This document shows positions 34,626 to 43,502 of a DNA stretch of 64,000 nt, piece by piece. A program made the position numbers and the translations under genes. The notes under the pieces are model-generated. The model worked only from the letters and a program-made list of their open reading frames with translations, was not told where the DNA came from and searched no databases. Source of the DNA: RBG-16-34-14 sp963727535 (GTDB lineage Bacteria; Bacteroidota; Ignavibacteria; Ignavibacteriales; Ignavibacteriaceae); NCBI GenBank assembly GCA_963727535.1, contig CAVSGR010000006.1, positions 620,001 to 684,000 of the forward strand, in the 5' to 3' direction. Every line of letters begins with the position of its first letter. Positions within the stretch are counted from its first letter, which is position 1.

Positions 34626-36153
34626 GCAAGATAAAATATTTTTTCAAGCATACCTTAATTTATAGTTTTAGCAATCTTGTAACGAAATTGGCGGGATTTT
34701 TTTTAATCCCGCTTTATACTAATGTTTCGTACTTAAGTGCTGCTGATTTTGGATTATTCGGAATAATAGATATCACTCTGACCATCGCAACCGAGGTTTT
34801 AACTTTCGGGCAGGGGAATTCCATTCTAATGTTCAACAATTCGGAAGAATATAAAGATAAAAAACAGTCTGCCTTTTTTACAGTCCTGATTTTTACTTCC
34901 TTAATTAGTTTTGCTTTTTTTGTAATAGTATTAACCTTTTCTCCTCATAGTAACGCCCGTGTCTTCTCAGAACCAGAAAATATGCTGTTTACTTAAGATG
35001 GAGTGGTACAATAATTTTATTCAGAATAATAAACAATGTTCTTTTATCAAAACTTAGAGCTGATGAAAAATCATCCCGCTTTACTTTAGTAAATGTTTCA
35101 AAGACATTAATAATGCTGATTTTTACAATTTACTTTTTAACCTTTTTAAAGCTCGAGATACTTGGGATTTTATATGCATCAATTATTGCAGAAATTTTTG
35201 CATTCATATTGATGATTCCGACAGTTTTATTCAACTATTATTAAAATGAAAAAGATAAAATTCGATAGAGAAATTATGAATGCGGGAATTAAATTTGGGC
35301 TCCCAATAGTTTTTGCTACAATTGGATCTATGCTTCTTAATGTAAGTGATCGATATGTTTTAAAAATCTTTACTGATTTTAAAACTGTCGCTGTATATGA
35401 TCTTGGATACAGAATATCAGGTGTTTTAAATATGTTGATTATTCTCCCGTTTTCATATACGTTACTTCCTAATGCTTTTAATGTTTCTGGTAAATCCGGC
35501 GATAAAAGATATTTCAGTAAACTTTTAACTTACTTAACCTTTATACTTGTGTGGCTGGGATTGGCTCAGTCTTTTTTTCCGAAGAGTTTATTATGATTCT
35601 TTACTTCTAATCAGCTTTATACTTTATCTTATTCAGTTGTTCCGATAATAACTTTTTCTTATGTGTTCAGCGGAATGAGATTTGTAGCCACACTGGGTTT
35701 TTATCTTACGAAGAAAACAAGATACATTGCCATTATGATTTTACTTGCCGCTCTTCTGAATATTGTTCTAAATGTTATTTTTATTCCGGTATATGGAATG
35801 ATAACTGCGGCATATACAACTTTAATAGCATTCTTTTTGCTTTACCTGTTTTCCCAGGTTATTTCGAATAAACATTACCATATTCCTTTCGAAAATTTAA
35901 AATTATAAAAATACTTCTTTGTGGAGTTATTCTCTTTTCGGTTAACTGTTAGGTAATGAGATTTTAATTTTAAAACTTATCTTAAAAATTGTCAGCATTA
36001 TTATTATTCTCCATTTTTGTTATTCGTGTCTGAGATTCTATGAAGTCAGGGAACTTAAAAGCCTAAAAGGTTTTTATAAAAAATGGAAGAATCCTATAGA
36101 AATGGTTTGAGAACATTGCCGGTCTTAATTTAAAGGATAAAAAACCTAAATAG
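34619..36153 (+). pseudogene. Wzx-like polysaccharide flippase, broken by about seven indels
   Basis: Pieces in all three frames assemble to one membrane protein of about 510 residues, the usual size of MATE/Wzx-type O-unit flippases. It starts MLSKIKYFFKHTLIYSFSNLVTK, with FFLIPLYTNVSYLSAADFGLFG, the hallmark N-terminal part; later AGIKFGLPIVFATIGSMLLNVSDRYVL and TRYIAIMILLAALLNIVLNVIFIP, and ends GLNLKDKKPK at 36153. Breaks near 34988 (T run), 35240, 35577 (T run), 35600, 35896 (A run), 35950 and 36108. It should translocate a lipid-linked repeat unit. The first bases overlap the YfhO gene; the glycosyltransferase starts four bases after its stop. Confidence 0.75.
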
Positions 36154-36157
36154 TATT

Positions 36158-37060
36158 ATGGAAAACTCTTTGAAAGTTTCTGTAGCGATTTGTACATATA
36201 ACAGGGCAAAATATCTTGTTGACTCATTGAAAAGTCTTAAGAATCAAAATCTTCAGCCAGATTATTTTGAAATCATTGTTGTTGATAATAACAGTACAGA
36301 TAAGACCGCAGAAATTTCAATGAACTTTATTAAGGATAATCCCACTTTAAAAGTTTGCTATTATAAAGAAACAAACCAGGGTTTATCATTTGCAAGAAAC
36401 AGGGCAATTAATGAAGCCAAACATGATTTTATAACATTTATTGATGATGACGCAATTGCAAAGGAAGATTTTTTAGTAAACATTCTTACATTTTTTCAGA
36501 ATCACCCGGATGTAGATGCTTTAGGAGGAAAGGTAATTCCTATTTATGGAAACGGCAATGAAGAACCTAAGTGGCTTTCAAAATACATCTGGGGATTGGT
36601 ATCCAAAGTCGATTATGGAGATGAAGTTCAAAAATTTCCTTCGCCTAAATATCCTGCCGGTTGTAATATGTCTTTTAAAAAAGAAAAACTTTTCGAGGTG
36701 GGTTTGTTCAATACAGATTTAAAAATAAGAGGGGATGATAAAGATATTTTTACAAAGCTGAAGAATATAGATGCTCAGGTTTATTATGTCCCCGATGTTT
36801 TTGTGTATCACAATGTTGACGAATACAGGTTAGAGAAAAATTTCATTAAAAAACTTTCCATAGTGATCGGGAATAGTGAGAGAGTTCGTTTGGCGGATAA
36901 AGGATTTATCTTTTTGATGCTAAAGCTTTTAGAGTATTTATTTAAATTAATGGCTGGTTTTATTATTGCTTTCTCTTTCCTGTTAAAAGGAGAAGCGGAA
37001 AAAGCAAAATATTTAGTTATGGTTAGATGGACAATTCTAAAAGGACTTTTTGTTAAATGA
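36158..37060 (+). CDS. Family 2 glycosyltransferase
   Basis: A 300-residue GT2 enzyme. GT-A fold: VSVAICTYNRAKYLVDSLKSL at the N-terminus, EIIVVDNNSTDKT for nucleotide binding, the DDD metal site in FITFIDDDA (about residue 97), and a later GGK and RGDDKD acceptor-side segment. The C-terminus has a hydrophobic stretch (LLEYLFKLMAGFIIAFSFLL) that probably tethers it to the membrane. It will add a sugar from a nucleotide donor to the surface glycan. Its stop overlaps the next start by four bases (ATGA). Confidence 0.92.
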   Translation: MENSLKVSVAICTYNRAKYLVDSLKSLKNQNLQPDYFEIIVVDNNSTDKTAEISMNFIKDNPTLKVCYYKETNQGLSFARNRAINEAKHDFITFIDDDAIAKEDFLVNILTFFQNHPDVDALGGKVIPIYGNGNEEPKWLSKYIWGLVSKVDYGDEVQKFPSPKYPAGCNMSFKKEKLFEVGLFNTDLKIRGDDKDIFTKLKNIDAQVYYVPDVFVYHNVDEYRLEKNFIKKLSIVIGNSERVRLADKGFIFLMLKLLEYLFKLMAGFIIAFSFLLKGEAEKAKYLVMVRWTILKGLFVK

Positions 37061-37935
37061 ACAGACAGAGCTTAAAAGATTTCTCGGAGAATGTTTTTAA
37101 TACTTTAGTTTCCGTTTTAAGAATAGTTCTCTTCTCTAAAAAGAAAGTTAATCTACCGAAACTTCCTGCAACTCTTACAGAATGTAACATACTTGCAAAC
37201 GGACCTTCGTTAAATGAATCTGTGAATAAACACAAAGATTATATTTTAAAGAGAACAAATTTTGCTGTTAATTTCTTCGCTGTTTCTTCTCTTTATTCTC
37301 AAATAAAACCTGCATATTATGTAATGGTTGCCCCGGAATTTTGGACAGAGACTGGTCCCACGCAAAAGTGGGAAGATATGAGACAAAATATATTTAGAGT
37401 TTTAGCCGGGCAAACTAACTGGGAAATGAATTTATTTATCCCTACCCAGGCTTCTAAATCAAAACTGATACAAAAGCTGTTGGGCAATCATAAATTTATT
37501 AAGGTATTTTATTTTAATGTTACTCCGGTGGAAGGATTTCGATCTTTCCGGGATATATTTTTTAAATATAAGCTAGGAATGCCGCGTCCTTATAATGTTC
37601 TTATTCCTTCAATATATCTGGCTCTAACTTTGGGATTTAAGAAAATTTATTTGTTCGGTGCCGATCATTCCTGGCATGAAGAAATTAAAGTTGATGATAC
37701 AAATGATGTAACTGTAAACCATCAACATTTTTATGATAAGGATAAACAACAGTTACCAATGTATAAACTTGATGGGAAGGAATATCATATCCACGACATT
37801 TTTAATAAGCTCCAACTTGCTTTCAGGGGTTATTTTGTTTTAAAAGATTATGCAAGTAAACTTGGAGCAAAAATTTATAATGCGAGTGTAAGAAGTTATA
37901 TCGACGCTTTTGAAAAAGTTACTATTAAAGATTAA
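37057..37935 (+). CDS. Putative glycan-locus transferase with GPSL motif (DUF115/MptE-like)
   Basis: A 292-residue soluble protein with an early ILANGPSLNES motif and a later KKIYLFGADHSWHEE, a combination seen in DUF115/MptE-like and some sialyltransferase-like proteins of glycan and flagellin-glycosylation loci. In such proteins the GPSL loop binds a nucleotide or pyrophosphate. With a nonulosonic-acid pathway a few genes downstream, transfer of a CMP-sugar is an attractive guess, but I cannot assign it. It is translationally coupled to the GT2 gene and precedes a methyltransferase by nine bases. Confidence 0.55.
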   Translation: MNRQSLKDFSENVFNTLVSVLRIVLFSKKKVNLPKLPATLTECNILANGPSLNESVNKHKDYILKRTNFAVNFFAVSSLYSQIKPAYYVMVAPEFWTETGPTQKWEDMRQNIFRVLAGQTNWEMNLFIPTQASKSKLIQKLLGNHKFIKVFYFNVTPVEGFRSFRDIFFKYKLGMPRPYNVLIPSIYLALTLGFKKIYLFGADHSWHEEIKVDDTNDVTVNHQHFYDKDKQQLPMYKLDGKEYHIHDIFNKLQLAFRGYFVLKDYASKLGAKIYNASVRSYIDAFEKVTIKD

Positions 37936-37944
37936 CTAATTTTT

Positions 37945-39003
37945 ATGATTAATAAACTGATTGGAAAAGTAAAAAGATCGACTGTTGTAAAGAGATATTT
38001 TGAGCCGATGCTTATTAATACTCTTGAAGGTGGAGCGGATCTTAACGGAAAAATAATTGGAAGTTTTAAGGATTCATTTGGTACTAATCATGATCTTGTG
38101 GCTGGACTTCGTAGTAAGATAAAGCCAGGCTGGCAAGGAATACTTAATCCTGCAAACATTAATAGACTTCCAACAAAAGCCGAATTAAAAACTAATATTA
38201 TCCAAGCAAAAAGACATATAAAAAATCTTAAACGTACTTTAGATTCTTTTGATGTAAAACTGGAAGGAAAATCAATTCTGGAAATCGGGTGTTACAATGG
38301 TATAAAGACTTATCTTTTGGCTCTGGAAAATTGTTTATCTGTTACGGGTTCGGATGTTACTTTTTATTATGAAAAACAAACAAGCGATGTAAAGGAACCG
38401 GAAGTAAATAATCATCTGGATCAATTAAGACAAGCTGCACTCAACTTATTTCAGTTAAATGGAAAAAACACAATTCATCAAAAAATGAAATTTGTGGAAG
38501 ATGATATTTCAAAATCATCTCTTCCCGATAATTCATTTGATATAATTGTTAGCTGGGAAACACTTGAACATATAATTAATGTAGATTCGGCTTTGGAAAG
38601 TATAAAGAGGATACTTAAACCGGGTGGAATAGCTTTTCACCAATATAATCCATTTTTCAGTTTGAATGGCGGACATAGTTTATGTACGCTTGATTTCCTG
38701 TGGGGACATTGCCGTTTGAATCAAAAAGATGTATTAAGATATTTTAAGGAACTTCGCCCGGCGGAATATCAATTAGCATCTTCATTTTATCTTGACAGTC
38801 TGAACAGATTAACATTAAATGGTTTGAAAGCAGCGAGTGCAAAAGCAGAATTGGAAATTTTAGCTTTGATTCCTTTTGTAAAAAAAGCACATTTGTCCGT
38901 TTATAAAGATATCTTTCATAAAGAAACACAAAGAAATTATCCCACTGCAGAACCAACTGATTTAGTTTCACCTGTTGTTTGGGTAATTCACAGGAAGAAA
39001 TAA
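37945..39003 (+). CDS. Class I SAM-dependent methyltransferase
   Basis: A 352-residue protein. SAM motif I is SILEIGCYNGIKTYLLALE (about residues 112-130), motif II region SVTGSDVTFYYE, and post-motif SFDIIVSWETLEHI with RILKPGGIAFHQYNPF, as in Methyltransf_11-type enzymes. The N-terminal 100 residues have no recognised domain. Probably modifies a sugar or glycolipid of this locus; acceptor unknown. It is nine bases after the previous gene and is followed by a 98-base gap. Confidence 0.8.
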   Translation: MINKLIGKVKRSTVVKRYFEPMLINTLEGGADLNGKIIGSFKDSFGTNHDLVAGLRSKIKPGWQGILNPANINRLPTKAELKTNIIQAKRHIKNLKRTLDSFDVKLEGKSILEIGCYNGIKTYLLALENCLSVTGSDVTFYYEKQTSDVKEPEVNNHLDQLRQAALNLFQLNGKNTIHQKMKFVEDDISKSSLPDNSFDIIVSWETLEHIINVDSALESIKRILKPGGIAFHQYNPFFSLNGGHSLCTLDFLWGHCRLNQKDVLRYFKELRPAEYQLASSFYLDSLNRLTLNGLKAASAKAELEILALIPFVKKAHLSVYKDIFHKETQRNYPTAEPTDLVSPVVWVIHRKK

Positions 39004-39101
39004 TGATAAGTTAGACAATAACTTATAATGCTATAGAATTTATTCCTGATACATAACAAACAAATATTTTCTTAAATTTATATTTTAATGTTAGAGGAAA
39101 T

Positions 39102-40130
39102 ATGAACGGAAAAACAATTCTAATTACAGGAGGAACCGGCTCTTTTGGGAAGAAGTTTATCTCCACTGTCCTGAAGAAATATAATCCTAAAAAAATTATT
39201 ATTTACAGCAGAGACGAATTAAAACAATTTGAAATGCAAAGTTCGGGGCAGTTTGAAAAACCCGGTGTTTTGATGCGTTATTTTATTGGTGATGTGAGGG
39301 ATCTTCAAAGACTTCAGTTTGCAATGGATGGAGTGGATGTAGTAATTCATGCTGCTGCTCTAAAACAAGTTCCGGCAGCCGAATATAATCCTTTTGAGGC
39401 TGTAAAAACTAATATTATGGGAGGGCAAAATGTAATTGATGCTTGCATGCATTCAAATGTTAAAAGAGTAATTGCGTTAAGCACCGATAAGGCAGCTGCT
39501 CCTATTAACTTATATGGAGCTACTAAATTAACATCGGATAAACTTTTTATTGCTGCAAATAATTTTAAAGGAACCCGTGATATTAAATTTTCTATAGTAA
39601 GATATGGAAATGTAATGGGAAGCAGGGGATCTGTAATTCCATTTTTCTTAAAGAAAAAAAAGGAGGGTATACTTCCGATTACGGATAAGAGAATGACCAG
39701 ATTTAACATTACCCTTGAAGAAGGTGTTAATTTTGTGCTTAACTGCCTGGAGAAAATGTGGGGTGGCGAACTCTTTGTGCCTAAAATACCTTCCTATAAT
39801 ATTCTTGATGTAGCAAAAGCTATTGCACCCGACGGTAAAATTAAAGAGGTTGGTATTCGACCTGGCGAAAAATTACATGAAGAAATGATCACAGGTACGG
39901 ATTCTATTAATACAATCGAATTCGATGATTATTTTGTAATACTTCCTTCTACCCCTCTCTGGGACATTGAAAAATTCAGGTTAGACAGTAACAGTAAAGA
40001 GGGAAAGTATTGTGAGTTTGGATTTAGTTATAACAGCGGAAACAATGAAAAATTCTTATCTGTAAATGAATTAAACGAGTTAATAGTAAAACATGTTGAA
40101 GGCGCATACGAAACCATTTATGGTGATTAA
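39102..40130 (+). CDS. pseB: UDP-GlcNAc 4,6-dehydratase (inverting), PseB type
   Basis: A 342-residue short-chain dehydrogenase that makes UDP-2-acetamido-2,6-dideoxy-beta-L-arabino-hexos-4-ulose, the first step of pseudaminic acid synthesis. NAD-binding ITGGTGSFGKKF at residues 8-19, IYSRDELKQFEM, FIGDVRDLQRLQFAMDGVD, AALKQVP, LSTDKAAAPINLYGATKLTSDKLF (split catalytic Ser/Lys features), and RPGEKLHE. The match to the FlaA1/PseB family is close along the whole length. RBS AGAGGAAAT before the ATG. The next gene begins one base after the stop. Confidence 0.9.
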   Translation: MNGKTILITGGTGSFGKKFISTVLKKYNPKKIIIYSRDELKQFEMQSSGQFEKPGVLMRYFIGDVRDLQRLQFAMDGVDVVIHAAALKQVPAAEYNPFEAVKTNIMGGQNVIDACMHSNVKRVIALSTDKAAAPINLYGATKLTSDKLFIAANNFKGTRDIKFSIVRYGNVMGSRGSVIPFFLKKKKEGILPITDKRMTRFNITLEEGVNFVLNCLEKMWGGELFVPKIPSYNILDVAKAIAPDGKIKEVGIRPGEKLHEEMITGTDSINTIEFDDYFVILPSTPLWDIEKFRLDSNSKEGKYCEFGFSYNSGNNEKFLSVNELNELIVKHVEGAYETIYGD

Positions 40131-41027
40131 ATGATGAAATTACTTATCACTGGTTCAAGTGGTATGTTGGGGAAAGAAATAGTTAGAGCCTTTGCAAAAG
40201 AAAATAAATATAAAGTATTTGGAGTTGATAGATTAGCAAATAATGAAATATCAGCAGATGAGCAAATAATTGGCGATTTAACTGATGATCATTTTTTAGA
40301 CGATCTTCTAAAAGATATAGACCCTGATATAATTATACATTGTGCTGCAATTGTAAATCTTAAGACCTGTGAAGATAATAAAGCATTAACAGAGTCTTTG
40401 CATGTTGAGGTACCTAAAAAGCTTGTAGAATTTAATCCTGAGAAAGTAAAATTGTTGTACATATCCACAGATTCTATTTTCGACGGAATAACAGGGAATT
40501 ACAGTGAAGAAGACAAGCCAAACCCACTAAACTATTATGCAAAAACAAAACTATTGGGTGAAAATATTATTCAGAATAATCATGATCATCTAATCATTAG
40601 AACTAATATATTTGGATTTAATTATCCCTTAAAAAATTCATTGGCAGAGTGGGCGATTAGTAATTTTCTAAATGGAAAAAAAATTAAAGGATTTACAGAT
40701 ATTATTTTTAATGCCATTTATACTAAACATTTAGCAGGCATTTTGGTTAAATTAATTGCAAAAGATGTAAGGGGAATAATTAATGTTGCATCAGCTAATA
40801 ATATGAGCAAGTATATGTTTTTAAGATATTTGGAAAAAGTATTGATGCAAACGGATAAATTAGTGGAAGCTACAAATTCAGATGTGATGAACAGTGATAT
40901 TTTAAGACCGAAGAATACTTCGCTTAATGTTCTAAAAGCTAATCATTTAGTTGAACTACCAACGGTAGAAAATGGTATTGATCAATTAGTTACAGACTTT
41001 AATAAGGCGCATCATGACAAGATTTAA
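40131..41027 (+). CDS. RmlD-like NAD(P)-dependent sugar reductase/epimerase
   Basis: A 298-residue extended short-chain dehydrogenase with GSSGMLGKEIVRAF, IIIHCAAIVNLKTCE, a TDSIFDG segment and the catalytic YYAKTKLLGE. It is most like dTDP-4-dehydrorhamnose reductase (RmlD), which reduces a 4-keto sugar. There are no rmlA-C genes nearby, so the substrate is probably another 4-keto sugar, perhaps the PseB product or a derivative. Contiguous with pseB (no gap) and overlapping the next gene by 14 bases. Confidence 0.8.
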   Translation: MMKLLITGSSGMLGKEIVRAFAKENKYKVFGVDRLANNEISADEQIIGDLTDDHFLDDLLKDIDPDIIIHCAAIVNLKTCEDNKALTESLHVEVPKKLVEFNPEKVKLLYISTDSIFDGITGNYSEEDKPNPLNYYAKTKLLGENIIQNNHDHLIIRTNIFGFNYPLKNSLAEWAISNFLNGKKIKGFTDIIFNAIYTKHLAGILVKLIAKDVRGIINVASANNMSKYMFLRYLEKVLMQTDKLVEATNSDVMNSDILRPKNTSLNVLKANHLVELPTVENGIDQLVTDFNKAHHDKI

Positions 41028-42094
41028 AGTAGGGAAACACTACATCGGTCAAAACGAAGAACCTTATTTTATTGTTGACATAGGTGCAAATCACGATGGC
41101 GATATTGAAAGGGCATTTAAATTAATTGAACTTGCCAAGGAATCCGGTGCGCACGCAGTTAAGTTTCAAAATTTTAAAGCTCAAAAAATTGTCAGTAAGC
41201 ATGGCTTTGAGTCCTTAGGAACTAAGCTTAGTCACCAAAAAGGTTGGAAAAAATCAGTGTATGAAGTTTACGAAGAAGCTAGTTTAAAAGATGATTGGAC
41301 AGTAAAACTTAAAAATAAATGTAATCAAGTTGATATTGAATATTTTACTAGTCCATATGATTTTAACTCGGTTGACTCGGTAGACGATTATGTGGAATTA
41401 TATAAAATAGGTTCAGGTGATATTACATGGTTGGAAATTATAGAGTATATAGCTAAAAAAGGGAAACCTGTTCTTCTTGCTACTGGTGCATCTTATGTGG
41501 ACGATGTTAATAGGGCTATGCAAGTTTTGTTGAAACACACAAAAAATATTGTACTGATGCAATGTAATACTAACTATACCGGCAGCAGAGAAAACTTCAA
41601 ATATATTTAATCTTAACGTTTTAAAGAGTTATGCAAATTCTTATCCGGAAGTTGTACTGGGTTTAAGTGACCACACACCTGGTTATACTACTGTTCTTGG
41701 GGCTATGGCTCTTGGTGCAAGAGTTTTCGAAAAGCATTTTACTGATGATAATGAGAGAGAGGGTCCTGATCACAAATTTGCGATGAATCCCAAATCTTTC
41801 AAAGATATGGTTGAAAAATCAATTGAATTATACAACGCACTGGGGGATGGTGTAAAGAAAATTGAAGATAATGAATATGAAACTTCATCAGTGCAAAGAA
41901 GAGCTTTAAGATATGCTAAAGATTTAAATGAGGGACATATAATATCTAAAGATGATATTTTTCCATTACGCCCTTATAGTAATCTTGGGTTTCACCCATA
42001 TGAGATTGACAAAGTAATTGGAAAAAAAATATTACGTAATGTTTTCAATGATAATCTTGTTACCAAGGAGGATTTCACAGATGATAAAAGGTAA
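41014..42094 (+). CDS. pseI: NeuB-family nonulosonic acid synthase (PseI-like); frameshifted
   Basis: Condenses a 6-deoxy-N-acyl-hexosamine with phosphoenolpyruvate to a nine-carbon sialic-acid-like sugar. Two frames (41014-41610, then from about 41605 to 42094) make 359 residues after removing one T in the run at 41607-41609, giving ENFKYINLNVLKSYA. Motifs: DIGANHDGDIERAFKLIE, AVKFQNFKA, YFTSPYDFNSVD, YKIGSGDITW, LLATGAS, LGLSDHTPGYTTVLGAMALGARVFEKHFT, and a C-terminal SAF (antifreeze-like) domain (RRALRYAKDLNEGHII). Pseudaminic synthase is favoured by the PseB neighbour, but legionaminic synthase is not excluded. Confidence 0.88.
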
Positions 42095-42617
42095 ATTAGT
42101 AGGCTCTGCGTGCAGTTGAAAGAGAAGATCTGAACTTACTTAAAGACTGGAGAAATATTGAATCTTTTAGAAAAAATTTCAGGGAAGTCAAGAGAATTAA
42201 ACTTGGCTAATCAGGAGGAGTGGTTTAATAAGTGCTGTATTAACAATCCTAATGATTTTATGTTTATAATAGAACGCCTTGATAATAAAATGCCGATTGG
42301 TGCTTGTGGGTTATTATATATTAACTGGATAATTCGCTCTGGAGATTTTTCTTTTTATATCGGTGAAGGAGAAAAGTATATCGACGATGAAGGTTACGCG
42401 AGTGATGCTTGTAAACTCTTGATAAATTATGGTTTTAATAATCTAAATTTAAATAAAATTTGGATGGAGCTATATGAATTTGATAAAACTAAATTGAGTT
42501 TTTTTCAAAAACAATTTGGGTTTACGATAGGATGGAAAATTAAGAAAAAATTGTTTTGAAAATGGTAAGTATTGGGACAGCTATATTCTATCATTATTAA
42601 AGGATGAATTTAAATAA
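42081..42617 (+). pseudogene. GNAT acetyltransferase (PseH-like), broken by about three indels
   Basis: Read across frames it begins MIKGKLVG-LRAVEREDLNLLKDWRNIESFRKNFRE, continues ELNLANQEEWFNKCC, IIERLDNKMPIGACGLLYINW, GYASDACKLLINYGFNNLNLNKIWMELYEFD and ends DSYILSLLKDEFK. This is the layout of PseH-type acetyltransferases, which N-acetylate the 4-amino group of the pseudaminic precursor. AAGGAGG lies ten bases before the ATG at 42081, inside the end of pseI. Breaks near 42104, 42186 and 42535. The total span is a multiple of three and close to family length, so sequence errors are plausible. Confidence 0.7.
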
Positions 42618-42727
42618 CTTTATTACTTCAAGTTTGAGCTTAATACATTTGATGCTCATTGGGAAAAAATTTATTAGGGATTATAAAAAAGACATAGCAC
42701 TCAATGGGAATTTAATTGATTAATAAA

Positions 42728-43417
42728 ATGAAAAACATTGCAATAATAACTGCTCGCGGGGGCAGCAAGAGAATACCAAAAAAAAATATCAAAGAATTTT
42801 TAGGAGAGCCAATTATTGCTTATTCAATTAAAGCTGCTTTGAATTCTAAATTATTCGATGAAGTTATGGTTTCAACTGATTCTTTAGATATAGCGGGAAT
42901 CGCAAAAGAATTAGGCGCGGTTGTTCCATTTATGCGTTCCCCAAAAACAGCGGATGATTTCGCCACTACTGCGGACGTGCTCATTGAAGTGATTGATAAC
43001 TATAAAAAAATTGGTAAAGATTTTGATCTTTTATGCTGTATTTATCCCACAGCTCCGTTTGTTACGCAAAAGAAACTAAAAGATTCTCTTAATCTAATGC
43101 TTGAAAAAAAAGCTGATTCTGTACTACCAATAATAAAATTTAGCTACCCAATTCAGAGAGCATTCAGAAGTACAGAAAATTCACTTATCGAATACTTCTG
43201 GCCGGAAAATATTAATAAAAGAAGTCAGGATTTAGAAAAAAGTTATCATGATGCCGGACAATTTTATTGGATTAAAACTGACGTTTTGCTCAATTATAAA
43301 TCTTTAGTAACTAAAAATACAGTTGGCTTCGAAATCTCAGAATTAGAGGCTCAAGATATTGATGAGGAATCAGACTGGAAAATGGCTGAAATCAAATATC
43401 AATTATTAAATAAATAA
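42728..43417 (+). CDS. pseF: CMP-nonulosonic acid cytidylyltransferase (PseF/NeuA-like)
   Basis: A 229-residue enzyme that activates a nonulosonic acid with CTP. The N-terminus has the signature IITARGGSKRIPKKNIKEFLGEPIIAYSI, then EVMVSTDSLDIAGIAKELGA, CCIYPTAPFVT and a final EAQDIDEESDWKMAEIKY. The ATG at 42728 is chosen because the motif begins four residues later. Frame intact. Last gene of the pse-like set; 98 bases separate it from the broken GNAT. The PseF form is favoured by context over NeuA or LegF. Confidence 0.88.
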   Translation: MKNIAIITARGGSKRIPKKNIKEFLGEPIIAYSIKAALNSKLFDEVMVSTDSLDIAGIAKELGAVVPFMRSPKTADDFATTADVLIEVIDNYKKIGKDFDLLCCIYPTAPFVTQKKLKDSLNLMLEKKADSVLPIIKFSYPIQRAFRSTENSLIEYFWPENINKRSQDLEKSYHDAGQFYWIKTDVLLNYKSLVTKNTVGFEISELEAQDIDEESDWKMAEIKYQLLNK

Positions 43418-43502
43418 TACTTTTTTCAGTATCCAGACTTTTACTCCTACAGGTTTGATAATTCTACTACTTCTAAATTGAAGAATTAATTTAAAAGCGC
43501 AT

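Noticed and set aside
35909..36157. A separate small gene between flippase and glycosyltransferase
   Set aside because: Shifted frames continue the flippase C-terminus to a stop at 36153, giving the usual family length.
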